DNA from: Phalacrocorax aristotelis
Lineage: Eukaryota; Chordata; Aves; Suliformes; Phalacrocoracidae
Length of the DNA: 64,000 nucleotides
Assembly (NCBI RefSeq): GCF_949628215.1
Contig: NC_134282.1
Span: forward strand, 2,649,001 to 2,713,000
Direction of reading: 5' to 3'
Position 1 is the first letter of the stretch. Every line of letters begins with the position of its first letter. Below are positions 25,568 to 37,466 of the stretch, piece after piece. Below the pieces are notes generated by a model. It saw only the letters and a list, made by a program, of their open reading frames with translations, was not told the DNA's origin and made no database searches. The position numbers and the translations under genes were made by a program.

Positions 25568-25815
25568 CATAAGCTCATAGATTTTAAACCAGAAGCAACC
25601 ATTAGGATAATCTAGTCCTACTGCTGCATAGCAAAGACCACAGACCCTCGCCCAGTGGTTCCTGCATCAGCCCTCTAATTTCTGCTTCAGGTACACCGTT
25701 TTTTTCAGAAAGCCATCCAATGCTTATTAAAAGCCGATGTGATAGGCAGTCCTCTGGGTATGCAGGTAAGTAGTTCTGGAGGTAACTTTTTCTTTGAATT
25801 TGCAGCTTATTTTTT
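25568..25815 (-). mobile_element. Ancient CR1/L3-type LINE 3' end
   Basis: Read on the plus strand, the segment begins like a known amniote LINE 3' end (CATAGATTTTAAACCAGAAG, then CCATTAGGATAATCTAGTC). It continues with matches such as CTCGCCCAGTGGTTCCTGCA and AGAAAGCCATCCAATGC. The order corresponds to a minus-strand LINE with its 3' end at 25568. Divergence is high, so the insertion is old and predates the CR1 at 24661. The family name is from memory; a CR1/L3-like group known from turtles and crocodilians is the best fit. Confidence 0.65.
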
Positions 25816-26057
25816 GGTATCATATATACATTGATATTTCCATATGACTTTTTTTTCTGTCTAAATGTACCCCAGAAACATTAGGAAAACTCTCAGACAG
25901 AAGATTATTTTATTTTCTTCTCTGGAGTTAAAGGTATGTGGAAGGTTTATGGTAATCATCCTATTGCATTAGTAATATCTTTAATGGAGCATTGAAGCTT
26001 TATCTCCTTTTTTCTTATTATCCTCCCTCTCGCTTTTCTCTTCTTGTATCCCCCACA
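25816..26057. other. Unique AT-rich spacer
   Basis: Nothing recognisable. It may contain further badly decayed LINE sequence continuing from 25815. Confidence 0.4.
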
Positions 26058-26105
26058 TAAAAAAAAAAAGGGGGGGGGGGGGAGGGAAAATAAAAAAAGG
26101 GGGAA
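26058..26105. repeat. Poly(A)/poly(G) purine tract
   Basis: A run of A is followed by 13 G (26070-26082), AGGG, an A-rich stretch and GGGGG. The strand is purine-only over nearly 50 bp and could form a G-quadruplex or triplex. Long G runs are also error-prone in assembly. Confidence 0.8.
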
Positions 26106-26633
26106 AAGTGGCCGAGGAAAATTCAAAAATTCACAAGTAAACTGAGGAATCTTGAAATATGTTCCTGGACACATCTAATGGTAGGCAGATACTGACACAT
26201 TCCCGCAGTCCTGGACAAAATGTGTGGGTTTTTTTGTTTTATGATCCCACCTGCTCCCTCCGACACGTCTCTCTCCTTGTTCCCTAATATTCCCCCTGAG
26301 TCCAGTTTATTTGATTTGTAGAACATGTGAGGATTTCTCTAGGCAGTTCATATCAATGACAACACAGCGACACAAACAACTCGACAGGGCATCACACTGC
26401 TTTCTTGGAAGGGTAAAATTTGCCTTTTTTTACAGGCACTATTTCAACAAGTCAGCAGGGCTGCAGGAGCTGTACCCACTCCCCACTCCCCACCCAGCAT
26501 TGGCTAGTCTGAGACACACCCTGACCGTTCTTTGCTCCTCTGAGTATCCTGTTATCCTACAGAATAATTTCATTGGTTTAAACAGAATCTGAGGTATCAA
26601 AAAATTAGCCAAAATCTGCTACACCTTTTGGCA
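26106..26633. other. Unique spacer
   Basis: No gene or repeat recognised. A small direct repeat (CCCACTCCCCACTCCCCACC) lies near 26475-26494. Confidence 0.5.
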
Positions 26634-26911
26634 TTGACCAAACCCTTATCCTGTGAAGGCAGTCGTAGGATGACCAAAACCGGGGCGGGGGGGGTGTTGC
26701 TGCTGCTTGGGAACGGGCTGGGCATCAGCCAGTGGGTGGTGAGCAATTGCACTGTGCATCGCTTGGTTTGTATAGTCTTGTATCATTATTATTATTATTT
26801 TCTCTTCCTTTTCTGTCCTATTAAATTGTCTCCATCTCAACCCGTCCCACTTGGGGGGAGCGAGCGAACGGCTGGGTGATGTTTAGCTGCCTGCCGGGTT
26901 AAACCACGACA
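26634..26911 (+). mobile_element. 5'-truncated LTR of the same avian ERV family
   Basis: From about 26681 the sequence aligns by eye with the second half of the 1694-2251 LTR: GGGAACGGGCTGGGCATCAG, then GGTGGTGAGCAATTGCA, an ATT-repeat, the ATTAAA signal at 26820-26825, GGGGGGAGCGAGCGAACGG and the terminal AAACCACGACA. Most of U3 is missing. The 26634-26680 part may be very decayed U3 but is uncertain. The 3' end is intact, so the loss is a 5' deletion or rearrangement. The copy has the same orientation as the solo LTR 24 kb upstream. It may be an independent insertion or a remnant of a larger provirus; no internal retroviral sequence is seen between them. Confidence 0.85.
26820..26825 (+). 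promoter_or_regulatory. LTR poly(A) signal ATTAAA
   Basis: This is the counterpart of the signal at 2121-2126 in the complete LTR, at the same relative position. Confidence 0.55.
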
Positions 26912-28269
26912 GCAGTGTCAAAACATCCATTGATTGTACCTGAATAAACATCTTGTTGAGGTAAGTGGTGCTGTCTGTGAAATTGCTGTGAACTACTTAT
27001 GATATATTTTTAGTACTTATAATAAAAGTTCATCAAAATCCGAGAATTTCAAATCAGAGGTAGATTCTGTGCGTGAAAGGAACAGTTTAGCTCTCACGTA
27101 TAGTCATGATACACGTATCCACGTGAGCCAGTAGTAATAAAGACGTTATTTCCCCATTATCTCATGATCATATCGTGCATCTGTCTAATCTGTGAATAAA
27201 GTATTAACTGCCACGCACTTCCAGAAGCTGGGAGAAGCATGGTGACTTCCCAAAGGTGCAAGTGGACTTGTCTGTATTTATAAGTCAACAACAAGCTGAT
27301 GTAATTAAGCCGTTACTCCATCAGTGACTTGGCCCTGTTCTTTCCTCCATCTGGTAGGTAGGCAGGCAGATTAAATTTATGCCGTGTGTTTATTTTTCTT
27401 GTAACAAAATGGGTTGTGTTTATAGTTTTAGTCACTATGAGGTGGTAACAATCTTACGAAAATGTATCGATTCACATTAGAAAACGAAGACTTAGCAGGA
27501 ACACGACGACGTGCCACCCAATGTGCAATATTTTTTTTAAAGGAATTGGCAGTACAATATATTTTTTATTAAAAAAAAAAAGCTCAATTACAGACCTTAA
27601 AGAAAATTAGATTTATAGTTGAGCCTCGGAGTTTTGAAGCTACCAGTTGTTTCCTGGAAGTGATTTTTAAATGAGTTTTGGGAAATCATTTTAGTATTGA
27701 CTTGGGCCATAATGGTTGGCTGTTGCTTTTTTGTATAAGATTGATTAAATTACTCTGAACAAGCTCCAAGTCCATGTCCTTCTCTGAGGCCAATTGTGAA
27801 TATGACCATAATACACTCTCTAAAAAATATTTCAGAAAGTAAATACTCTCTAAACGTGGAAGCACATCATTGTGCTCTTTCAAGAATAAGCAAACGAATT
27901 TGGTTCCTTGTCTCGACATACATCACTTCTTTCTTTTATACCACTCGCTTTCTCTGGCTTTAAAAGGCCGGGATTTTTTTCTAGGTTTCGTCTATATACT
28001 ACAATAAGAGATAATTTTGACTATGTCTTAAAGAAAGAACTAGCTAAGAAACAAGTGTATTTGCAGTAATAAGAACTGGCGGTTGTACTACTGATTTCAG
28101 CCCTTACCTGCCTCTCTGGAACATAGGACCCCTCCAGTTATTTCTTCATACTTCAGTAAACTCAAGTGAAATCAGAGTCACAGTATGTCGGGCTCTACAC
28201 AAGCACATGGGAATGAATGTTTTTAAACTACAAAAAGCTTCGAAAATAAATGCCAAATATGCAAAAAGT
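26912..28269. other. Unique sequence, no gene seen
   Basis: AT-rich unique DNA with short T and A runs (27530-27582). A patch at about 27225-27275 loosely recalls a MIR core but is too weak to call. Confidence 0.5.
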
Positions 28270-28400
28270 CCATAAACAGAGAGGTGAAAGGACTTATCCA
28301 CAGGTGCTGAAAGCTCCTGGGCTTGAGGCAGAAGCAGAACCCAGGACTTCAGAGACCCATGCCAGATCCTATCCAGTGAGCTCTGCTGCTTCTTGGTTAC
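28270..28400 (-). mobile_element. MIR-like ancient SINE
   Basis: On the plus strand the segment follows the reverse complement of the MIR/CORE-SINE consensus in order: ACAGAGAGGTGAAAGGACTT (consensus CACAGAGAGGTTAAGTGACTT), then TCCACAGGTGC, GGCAGAAGCAGAACCCAGGA (consensus GGCAGAGCCGGGATTCGAACCCAGG), and a tail like GATCCTATCCAGTGAGCTCTG. Divergence is high, as expected for an amniote-age SINE. The overlapping 148-codon minus-strand open frame (28146-28592) partly derives from this element. Confidence 0.7.
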
Positions 28401-31121
28401 CTGAGTTGAGATGCTCCCAAAACACAGGCTTGTCAGAGCTTTTATAAAAAGTATGGTATGTACTTCAAAAGACAAAATTAAAAGCCAGTAAGACATAGCC
28501 CCAGGAAGCCACCAAGGGGTGACATGGGTTCGTGTCTCCCACCAAGCCAGAAGCAAAGCAGACAGCACGAAACGGTGACAGAACAGGAGCAAGAGGAAGA
28601 AAACAGTAGAAGTGTTGGGAGGAATCTAGCACGAGCACCTGCACAGAAATCATCCCAAATAGTGACGTGCACTCTGCAGGCATGACACAGAGGAAAACCA
28701 GCAGCTTGGGCTACGACCCTCTGAAGGACAGCCTGCTGCAGTTCCCAGATCTCCCGAGTTCTCATCTGAGAGGGAGTGGGTGAGGTGGGGAGCTGAACTC
28801 CCCTGATAAAATCTGGTTCAGTAAGGGGAAAGATTGCTAGGGAGCATGACCCTTCCTCTTAGGAAGGATTTCTATTTCCCTGGAATTAGTGCCTACACTA
28901 GGAGGTCCTGCGCTGGTTCTTTAGGCTGTAAGATCTGGGCAAGTCTCGGTTGCCAGGCAGATGAGGTTGGCTCGCACAGGTTGTGATTTTGTGTTCTTCC
29001 TGTTCTTAAGTGTCTTTAACTCCTGCCGACAAGAGTAATCTAGCTCTTCAGAGGTCTTAAGTAAACAGGAATCCTGCAGGGTAGAGGTTAAACTAGCACT
29101 GAAAGAGTGGGTATCTGCAACGTCCCGTAATTGTTTCCATGAGCTCTCCCTACGCAGTCCTTTGTTGTTCAAGGCAAAAATGTTCGGACACCAACTCATG
29201 GAGGGATGTGCTAAAACGCCTCCTACATCCCCCACGCTACAGGTGGTCTTTAGATCTTTGGGTTAGAAAGAAAAGGCGTTCGCTCCTAAAACTGATCAAA
29301 GCACAAGGGATGATTTAGTTGAGTCAATGTGGAAAGAAGTGGCAGTCTGCTTCAGGTTTTCGTTGTTATTATTTATTTACTTGTGTTGAGTTTCTACCTT
29401 GGATAGAGGGAAAAACCTCATAATTTACTGCCTCAGATTTGAGCTGTAATATATTGCTTTCTGGTGTCTGCGAGCTTCAGAAAAGACAAGAAATTTTCTC
29501 CCGGTAAATGTGCTGGTTCATTTTGTATTAATTTGAATACCTTGCTGATAAACTGAATTTACTGCTGCCCACAAACAATGTAGATATGAACGATATAATC
29601 TCTTGTGCTCCCTTTCTTGATGAAATTTTAAATGTAGTTTGTTATAAGTGGCATCTCCGTTAAAGCAATAATTAGTATTTCAGGCTGCTTAAAACAACAC
29701 TTTAATTCTCTGCAATAATTCTAAGAATTGAAGAATATCCCTTCAGGTATTACAGTGTTATTTTTGATGTTTTGCTTAAATACCTAAATTCACATTATTC
29801 ACTAACATTCCCTCCTCACTGGGGGGGGCGTTCAAGCTCTGGGCTGGCGTCAACGTATCTTTTAAACCACAAAAATGGAGATGATACAAAATAAAGGAAA
29901 AAGAAGCAGCCACTTGAACTCTTAATTTATCAGCCAATATTTCACTTCACATCATTTGAACGGTCTTAGAGCAAAGCATGTACCTAAAAACAGACAGCAC
30001 TTTCTCTGAAAAGCTGGTGTCCCAAATGGTTTAGGGCAGAAGCAGATGAGCATACAAGGAGAATCCTGGACATAAGGCACTGAAGCTCCAGTTGACCAAG
30101 GGGAAGAAAACAAACACCATGCAAACACTGGGCCAAATACCGCCATATCTCAGGTTAAGCCAAGTCTACATGTGCTGTTGGACAGAGAACAGAATTAGTT
30201 TTAGCCACTATGTCTTTCCCCTTTCCCAGGACAGAGGTGGAAATGGCAAGCCGAACTTGCCAGGTTCAAGAAGGTGACTTTGAAAACAATTCATAAGGAG
30301 TGAACATGCATTAAAGCAAAAACAAATTCTGTTTGCTTCAGGTAAGGCATGGGCAGTCTCGTTGCCAGCGCTGAGGGTGATTTGTATTCACAAAACAGCC
30401 TCATTTGCTTTGCCTTGTGCCTCGTGCAGAGGCTGTCGCTGTATATGCGCTGTGAAGTTTATGGCTATGGGGGTTTTCTAACCATAAGCACCTCTGACGC
30501 CCCAGTTACACTGTTGCTTCCTCCAGTTCAACATCAGATCTTTTTTTCAGTAGGTGGTGTGAAAATAATTGTTTACAATTCTTCTTTCTGCAGATTTTGA
30601 CTTAATTAGACTCATTACCAGGACCAAGTGACGTATTTTCTATTGGAAAAGCTTTGAGATGAGACAAGCTTCTTATATCTTATTCAAAACCTCTTGCCAG
30701 GTGAAGCAGGGAGGCTTCCACGAAGCAGTTTTCCCCCCAGACTGTTTTTGGAGAGAAGGGGTTGTCTTCTTGCAAAATATATTGTGTTTTTGTTAAAAAA
30801 ATATCTGTTTTGCTTTCTATAATGTACTTTGCCCACAAATATTGCTGTGAAGAAACCCCTGTATTATGGTCAGGTCTGCTCTTCAGTGATCCAGATCGGA
30901 AAGACAGATGCTTCAATGACATTCTTTGTATGTATTTTTTGGTTACTGGGGAGTCACATAAACAGCGACGGCGCAATATGCAGCATCCTTTGCTCAGAGC
31001 CTGTGCCTGCCGCGAGAGATCACCCAGCTCCGTGATTGCGGAGAGACAACAGAAAAGCAAAAGGAATAAAAATAAGAGGAGGAAAGAGGATAAATGTAGG
31101 CAAGACATGCTCAGGAGAGGC
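28401..31121. other. Unique sequence, no gene seen
   Basis: No recognisable repeat or gene. Overlapping open frames on opposite strands at 30680-31148 (147 and 128 codons) share one DNA stretch and resemble no protein I know; at most one could be real and neither has support. An eight-G run lies near 29821. Confidence 0.5.
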
Positions 31122-31167
31122 ATTTCTAGTTCTTTAAGGGATTTCTAGTCCTTTAAGTGATTTCCAG
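31122..31167. repeat. 19-bp tandem repeat, about 2.4 copies
   Basis: 31122-31140 and 31141-31159 are near-identical 19-bp units (ATTTCTAGT.CTTTAAG.G), followed by a partial third copy (ATTTCCAG). Confidence 0.85.
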
Positions 31168-33799
31168 CACACAGTCAGTAGAAAATTTTCATCCACTTCC
31201 AAACCAGGCAGAAACTCCTTTCAGGAGCTGTCATTGCTAGCCTGGACAGATATCATCGGACAAATAACACACAAACCCTTCCTTTGAGGAAGGACCCACA
31301 GCAGGCTCCCAGGTAATATACTGAATACCTTGTATTTTAGTGCACCTGGCAGTGTGCTGGTAATGAACTGAGCGTAGCACACGTAGCATAAAATATCATC
31401 ACGTACAGCACAAACACTGCTTGGACCTCTCTCTTGATGCAAGCAGCATATAAATGACAGCAGTTTAATTTCTGATAAAATGATAGCCTTTTCCTGGGCA
31501 GAAAAAGCAAGCAAGTGTATGTCGGATGGCAGCTGTGAATGTATCCTATGCTTTTATTCTCTTTTGCCACGTAGCCATTCATTCTTCGACCTTTCCGCAT
31601 AACATTCTATATTTCCCTAGGCAAAAAATCTGTGACCCCGGCCACTGTCCTTCCCTGGCAGTCTCTTTTCAGAATTTTCCTTTTTCTGGACAAGTGCTTC
31701 CCCATCTTACTTTTTGTTTTGTAACCAACAGCATGCCACTCGCTCGGACGTGGAGCCGGGCAAAACCGAGGGCGCAAAAAAATACTCATTTCACATTTAG
31801 CTGATGTGTTGGAAAAGATTCATTAAGAAGGACCGTGAAGTTGCTCAGCTCAGACGGCCACTGTATAAACCACTGAGGCACCCAGGAGAGGTTTTTCAAA
31901 AATTCTCCCAAAAGCTAGGGATATTTCCAAATGAATGGCAGTTACGTTGTCGACCCCATAGATTTTCATTAAGACTGAAATACTTAAATGTTCTCTGTGT
32001 GCTTTGCATGCCTTCTGCCTTAGCACTCGTTGGTTATAACTGCTAAGACAGATCTGTGCTTAACGGTTTGCTCCAAAATCCACCTTAAGTATCCAGTTAT
32101 GAGAGCCCACAGAAATTACAGTCTTTACTTTGCTTCGATATAAAGATGGATACCATTTTCATTTCCACCACTGAGGTCCAGGCCTTCCCGTCTTTAGTCA
32201 ATGCCACTATTAAATGTACAAATCAGACATTTTTTGAAAAATTACATAACGCCACCCTGTAACGTTAGCTCAAGCATTTTTTTTAAATCCAGTACCGACT
32301 GCTTGGCTTTATTAACTGTGACTGCAAATGCCTTAAAAATATGTCAGCAGAGTTACTTTGTTATTGTGGTTAACAGCATTACATGGGATTCAGCATCTAA
32401 ATCTCTCAGCCTATATTGTGTGTCAGAAGTGTGGGAAAGAATGGCTGGCGAGAATTGTGCGGAGCTTATCATTGTAGGAGGGTGGATGCAATCATAATTC
32501 TTGTGCCTTGTCCTTAGCAGGATTGAGGGAGGTTTTGTAGGCTGAGTTGTGAAAAAGAAAGAAGAATAGGCTTTGTTTGACTATTATGGCAAGTGTCAAA
32601 CCTGGTGAATAATGTAGATAATTTTTCTGGACGTTTGAAGTGGCAAATAATGTATGATTAATGTCAGTTCCAGTGTTTAGCTTCCTCGTTGCTCCGCAGA
32701 AGTGCCATGGTGCTGTTCAGAAGTAAAAAAATGGTACAGAGCTATGTCTTGAGCAAGGACTGGGTTATAGGTTTTATCCTGTATTTGTTGCTGTTTGCTT
32801 TTAAAACTCATTTTAAGTACCTTCTAAGCAAAATAAACACGTTGCAATCAATCTGCAGTCTTTTTGGGTAGGTCTGTCTTCAGTTGCATCTTTAAATACT
32901 TAATATAGATTAAAAACATACGGGATTATGTATTCTCAATATCGCAAGTGTCATTGTCCCTTAGAAATGCATCCTGGCTTTACCTCAGGACGATTACCTT
33001 CACTGTTTTCACCTTAGGTTATAGGTTTCAAGGTATGCTTTAATCTGTGTATGTGATCACAGTGTCGTTGGACAGGCCTCAAGAACAGGCTTAGTCCAAC
33101 CATCTGTTATTGAGAAGGACTCAGGATACTTCGATTAACCTCAGCTGACTTTTGCTTAACCTTGTGTTTACCTCAAATTAAAGAAGCTGCGCCCAGCATG
33201 TCTTTTCTTGGTGAGCGGTGAGAGATGGGATCTCGAGCCATCCGTACCTCCACTGGGTACTCTCGTCTGCTGCTGTGGCAGCACGGACATCTTCCATCTT
33301 CCCAGCCCAGTCTCACCTGGGAAGTGCGGGAGGTACTGGTGTAAAGGGGGGTGGCAGCTGGAAGGGCCAAACCTTCTTCACTTGGCTCCACTTGTTCTCC
33401 TCTGTGCATATGCAGAAATTCTTTAGAGTTTCTTCCAAGATAAAACTATGCCATCTCATCAAATTATTGCATTTTAAAAAATTGATATTAAAAATAACTT
33501 TTTGCCTCAGACTTCCCTTGGCTCTTCCTTTGTTCTGGTCTGATATGGACACCAGGGAGCCACCCCATCACTGCCCCGTGCCTTCCCTGGGCAGAGGAGC
33601 CCTCTAACCCAGCATTCACACTTCACGTTTCATTTGCCTGACGATTCAATAACTGTGAAAATGTTTGCTAATTTCCAACAGTAAACTTTTCAAAAAAACA
33701 CAGCAATATTTCTTTTTCTTTCCTCCAGGGCTGGTGGCAGAGCACAGAAGACAGTGACTGATTTTAACTCCACGTACCGTGCTCATGCCTGCCCCCAAC
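31168..33799. other. Unique sequence, no gene seen
   Basis: No recognised gene. At 33711-33728 there is a good-looking 3' splice-site pattern (pyrimidine tract ending CTTTCCTCCAG) followed by an open frame, but no matching donor or known protein. Confidence 0.45.
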
Positions 33800-33899
33800 C
33801 CCAGCCCTCCTCTGTCTGCCTGGCTCTGGCTCCTTCTCTCTTCTCTCTTTCTGTTCCTTTGCCTCTGTGTTTCTGTCTCTCTCTACTTTTTTTTTTTTT
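33800..33899. repeat. Pyrimidine-rich tract ending in 13 T
   Basis: About 100 bp of mainly C and T (mixed CTCT, CTG and TTTC motifs) ends with T13 at 33887-33899. Translated, it gives the low-complexity Leu/Ser/Phe string of the 33754-34029 open frame, which I do not consider a gene. Confidence 0.65.
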
Positions 33900-34227
33900 A
33901 TTAAAAAGCTCCAATGTATTCTGTCTTTACTCAGAGATGTTTGTTAAAACTCCTGTTGTTCTTGACGCCTCTCAACTCCTGCCAATTTACCTACTCTTTT
34001 TTTTTTTGGTCAAAATACGAGAGTCCTGAACAAAGTCCTCTGAATCAGCCTTCATCAGTGCCAAGTACCAAAGCATAATTACCTCCCACGTTTCATGCAT
34101 GACATCGCTGTTAACATACAGCCAGATGCGATTTGCACTTCTGCCACGACGCTGCACTATGGACAGGCACTTTAGCTCCGGTCTTCTCTTGTGATGCTCT
34201 AAGTACATTGCCTCTCGCCCACTTTGA
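33900..34227. other. Unique sequence beside an ancient LINE fragment
   Basis: No gene is seen. It may include further decayed sequence of the LINE that becomes recognisable at about 34228. Confidence 0.4.
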
Positions 34228-34400
34228 ATGTCATCTCATTGAATCCTGACCATCTTTCCAATTTATCAGGATCATTTTGAATCTTAATTCTGGTTTCAAG
34301 AATGCTGTTACCCTTGATAGTTTAATGTACGCTACAAATTTTACATGAGTACAGTCTTCCATCATTTAAGTTAATGAAAGCGCTGACAGACCTCTGTCTG
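34228..34400 (-). mobile_element. Ancient CR1/L2-like LINE internal fragment
   Basis: The plus strand follows, with many substitutions, the reverse complement of a well-known amniote LINE ORF2 stretch: ATCATTTTGAATCTTAATTC, then GTTACCCTTGATAG, GCTACAAATTTTACATGAGT and CCATCATTTAAGTTAATGAA. These match the order of a region coding for the part after the reverse-transcriptase core. Both the internal position and the divergence point to an old truncated copy. Family level is uncertain (CR1, L3 or L2). Confidence 0.5.
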
Positions 34401-37400
34401 AAATACCCTCCTAGCTTTAGAGCAAAGTACTAAATCTTCAAGGAAAGTGTATTTTCAGCCACTTTGGTAGTACTGTTGATTAGTGCTAGTACATATTTTC
34501 TCACCTTGCTTATATGGATGCTATATAGCTCTGCCAGGGAAAATATAGATACCCCCTTCTGCATCTCTTATCCACTAGGAAATTATTCTGTCAAAGAACG
34601 TATTGGGGCTTTTGTTGGGTTTGGGTTGTTTTTTTCTTTTTTTACTTCAGGTGCTCAGGAGAAAAATATTTTAACAAAATCATGGCATATTTTTATCCCA
34701 AAGTTTCCACTCTAATTTCTGTGCCATGGTTGCAGCAAATAAGATGGAGGGCTTGAGGATTTTATTATTGTGCCACTGTAGGTGATTGCAGATATAAACA
34801 AGAGAAATTTTCAAAGTGCCTGTATAACAATCCACAGAATAGGTTTAATGCAGTCATTCAGGCTGGTTTTCTGAGAATTAATTTACATTTGTTATATTTG
34901 AGAGTCTCACATGAAAAGGTATTTCTATCATGATTTTTAATCGAGTAATTTGATGAGATCATAAGTATTTATTTACTTTGGGAGGAATTATAAGTAATTT
35001 CTGCACATACAGAAGGTGTCATTCCACAAGCCTAAAATTTATATCTATTTGTCCTCCATAATGTTTCACGAAGGAGAGAGAAAAATACATGAAAACACAT
35101 AGCAATAGGATCTTTTGGTCTCTTCTCTCTCTGTCTTATGACTGCTAATAAAAAAATCTTCAGTGGAAAACCTGTGAAGAAGGGAAAAGAGCCCAGATCT
35201 ATTTAAGAAGCAAGGATTTCACTATGAAAAAATTCTGGATTCCATGCACCGTGATAAACTTCCTTTTGTCCTTTCCATGTTAATTTATATTCTACCCCGT
35301 CCTAGATACAAGCTCTTTTCTTCAAACTGCCTTCAATAATACAGAGCATTGTTCGAGGGAAGATTCTTTTTTTTTTTCTCTTGAATGTATGATGAGAAAG
35401 TTGAATAACCCTCAAGCAAATGCATTTTAAGGAAAATTGTACGGGGGTGGGAAGAACAAGCCCTGGAGCAACTGCTGAGTCACTTCCTCCTACCACGCGA
35501 GGCGTCTTCAGGAGCCCAGAAAGCTTGTCAAAGTCAAAACCATGCTTCACTGGTGTAGCACATCTATCTGGGATATCATCAGAAAGCTTCCTGACAAATC
35601 TTCGGGGGGAAGACAAGATAATTAAGGAACTGACTTTAGAATGCGAGCTGTTAACTTGCGCGCTGAGCTCAGCGGCGCAGGCAACGTGTAAATGTCACCG
35701 TCAAACCAGATATTTATTAGTTTGAACTGACACACTCTAACTTCCCAGTAAGTAGTGAGAAAATATTCCCTATCACTTGAGACATTTAAAACTGCAGCAG
35801 ATTGAACACAGCCTGAAAAAAATGTTCTCTTGAGCCGAATGCTCTTATGGCAGCGAGTGGAGGGATAAGATGAAGAGTTTCAGTCTTCCCCTTCTGTCTT
35901 TGTCCTCCTACTTTCCAGCCATCGCCTCCAAGATTCTGTTGGTTGTTTCTACAACCAAAATTGTTTCCAGGGTGCTATAGGGTAAGTGGGCAACTCAACT
36001 TATACAGTAATGAGTGCATGGAGAATTGGATGACCCAGTGGCCAGCGTGCAAAATAATGGGAACTCATTTTAAAAAAAAGTATCGACTGTTTTCCCCTCC
36101 TTGCTCACCAGCTGCACTCTGTGCTGTGAGAGAAACCAATCACAGACTCATTCCCAAACTGCCCAGATGAAAAAGACCTGTAGCCTACTTTGCTTATTGC
36201 CATAACTCTCTGGAATTGCTTCCTGCCATATATTTGAGTACTATGTTCAGGCTAATTTGCCATAACTTTCCACTTGAAACCTATTCCATACCCTGATATA
36301 TCTCATCCTGAGCTCTTCCCGCAACTCCCGTCCTGAAAAACTCAACCCATATTTTTTTTTCCTTTGTCCGTTTTCATTCGGAATCAGAGAAGCTGCCTGA
36401 AATATTTAAAGGCTAAGGACCTCAGCAGGCACTGGAGAATTCTGTCCAGCCTCTCCCTGTCATTTTCTTTGTTCCGTGGAAGATCTGGCATTGTAATAAA
36501 AATTCCAGACAGGCAAGCGAAAATGATCCATATGACAGGAGTATCTCCTATCCTTGTCGCCTGGAGATAAGGACCTTTTTACCTACAGCTTGAGAAAGTA
36601 TTGTTTAACAAGCATGAAAGGAGAAGCGCCTTATAACATCGTTGGTTCTACCATATTGAGTCAAAGAAACACCTTTATAGAATATAGAGAAGTAGGATTT
36701 TAAAATAACCATCTCAAAGGTATGATCCATTCAGGCACAAAGACCTACTCTTGGGCCAAGAGGGGGTTGAAATGGGTCAGGCTCCATTCTGCAACACAGA
36801 CTTATTCACCCTGCTTCTTGGGTGTTAGGCTTACACAGTGTCATTGCACAGTGCACTGTCTTGATCCAGGGTAGTTTCTATAGGGCTGATGTGGGCATAT
36901 ATACACAATATGCTGTGATGACCTCAGAGGAGACAGTCCCAGCTATAAAGTAGGACATGGCCTGATGAACGTCGTTCTCCAGGCATTCCCCTAGCGGACT
37001 GTGTATTACCGTATCATCCATTTGTGAATTGTGAATGCTCATGCCTGATTCTGTAAATGCTCACTCACCTGGCTGACCTTGCCCACGACACCTCATGTAG
37101 TCCGCATTGAAACCAATGGAAAGCGTTCAGTCCTTTACAAGAGAACTGAATCAGACGCAGCTGGAAGATAAAATGAAATTCAGATTCAAAGCTATTGAGG
37201 ATAGGAGCATAAAAGTCCTAAGTTAGAAGAAGTTTGGAATTTCCTCTTCCATTTCAGCATTAATCGTATATTGAAATTAAACTATTCTTTTAAATAGCAT
37301 TAGTGTAGTTCATCAGCTAATTTTAAAATACTGTAGCCTTAATACAGGTACTGAATCCTGCTTTTACATCCTTTAGCAGGAATCCTTGTGCCACTAAGAT

Positions 37401-37466
37401 ATAAAGAAAGCACTATTTCCCTGAGCAAGTGGTGATGAAGTTTGCTGTGTTGGAAAAACGGCACTC
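34401..37466. other. Unique AT-rich sequence, no gene seen
   Basis: No gene or named repeat over about 3 kb. The motif TTGCCATAACT recurs at about 36199 and 36259 in an otherwise unremarkable stretch. Confidence 0.5.

Noticed and set aside
1694-26911. The two same-strand LTRs as ends of one provirus
   Set aside because: The 24-kb interval is far longer than a provirus and shows no gag, pol or env remnants.
27225-27275. Possible second MIR core
   Set aside because: Only a short, loose resemblance; no ordered series of motifs as at 28270.
28146-28592. 148-codon minus-strand open frame with Leu/Trp-rich start
   Set aside because: It overlaps the MIR-like SINE, and the hydrophobic look is not backed by any family I know.
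30680-31148. Opposed open frames of 147 and 128 codons
   Set aside because: Both strands are open over the same DNA with no support for either; the pattern fits chance.
33711-34029. Splice-acceptor-like CTTTCCTCCAG followed by an open frame
   Set aside because: The frame becomes a low-complexity translation of a CT-rich tract, and no donor or known protein supports an exon.
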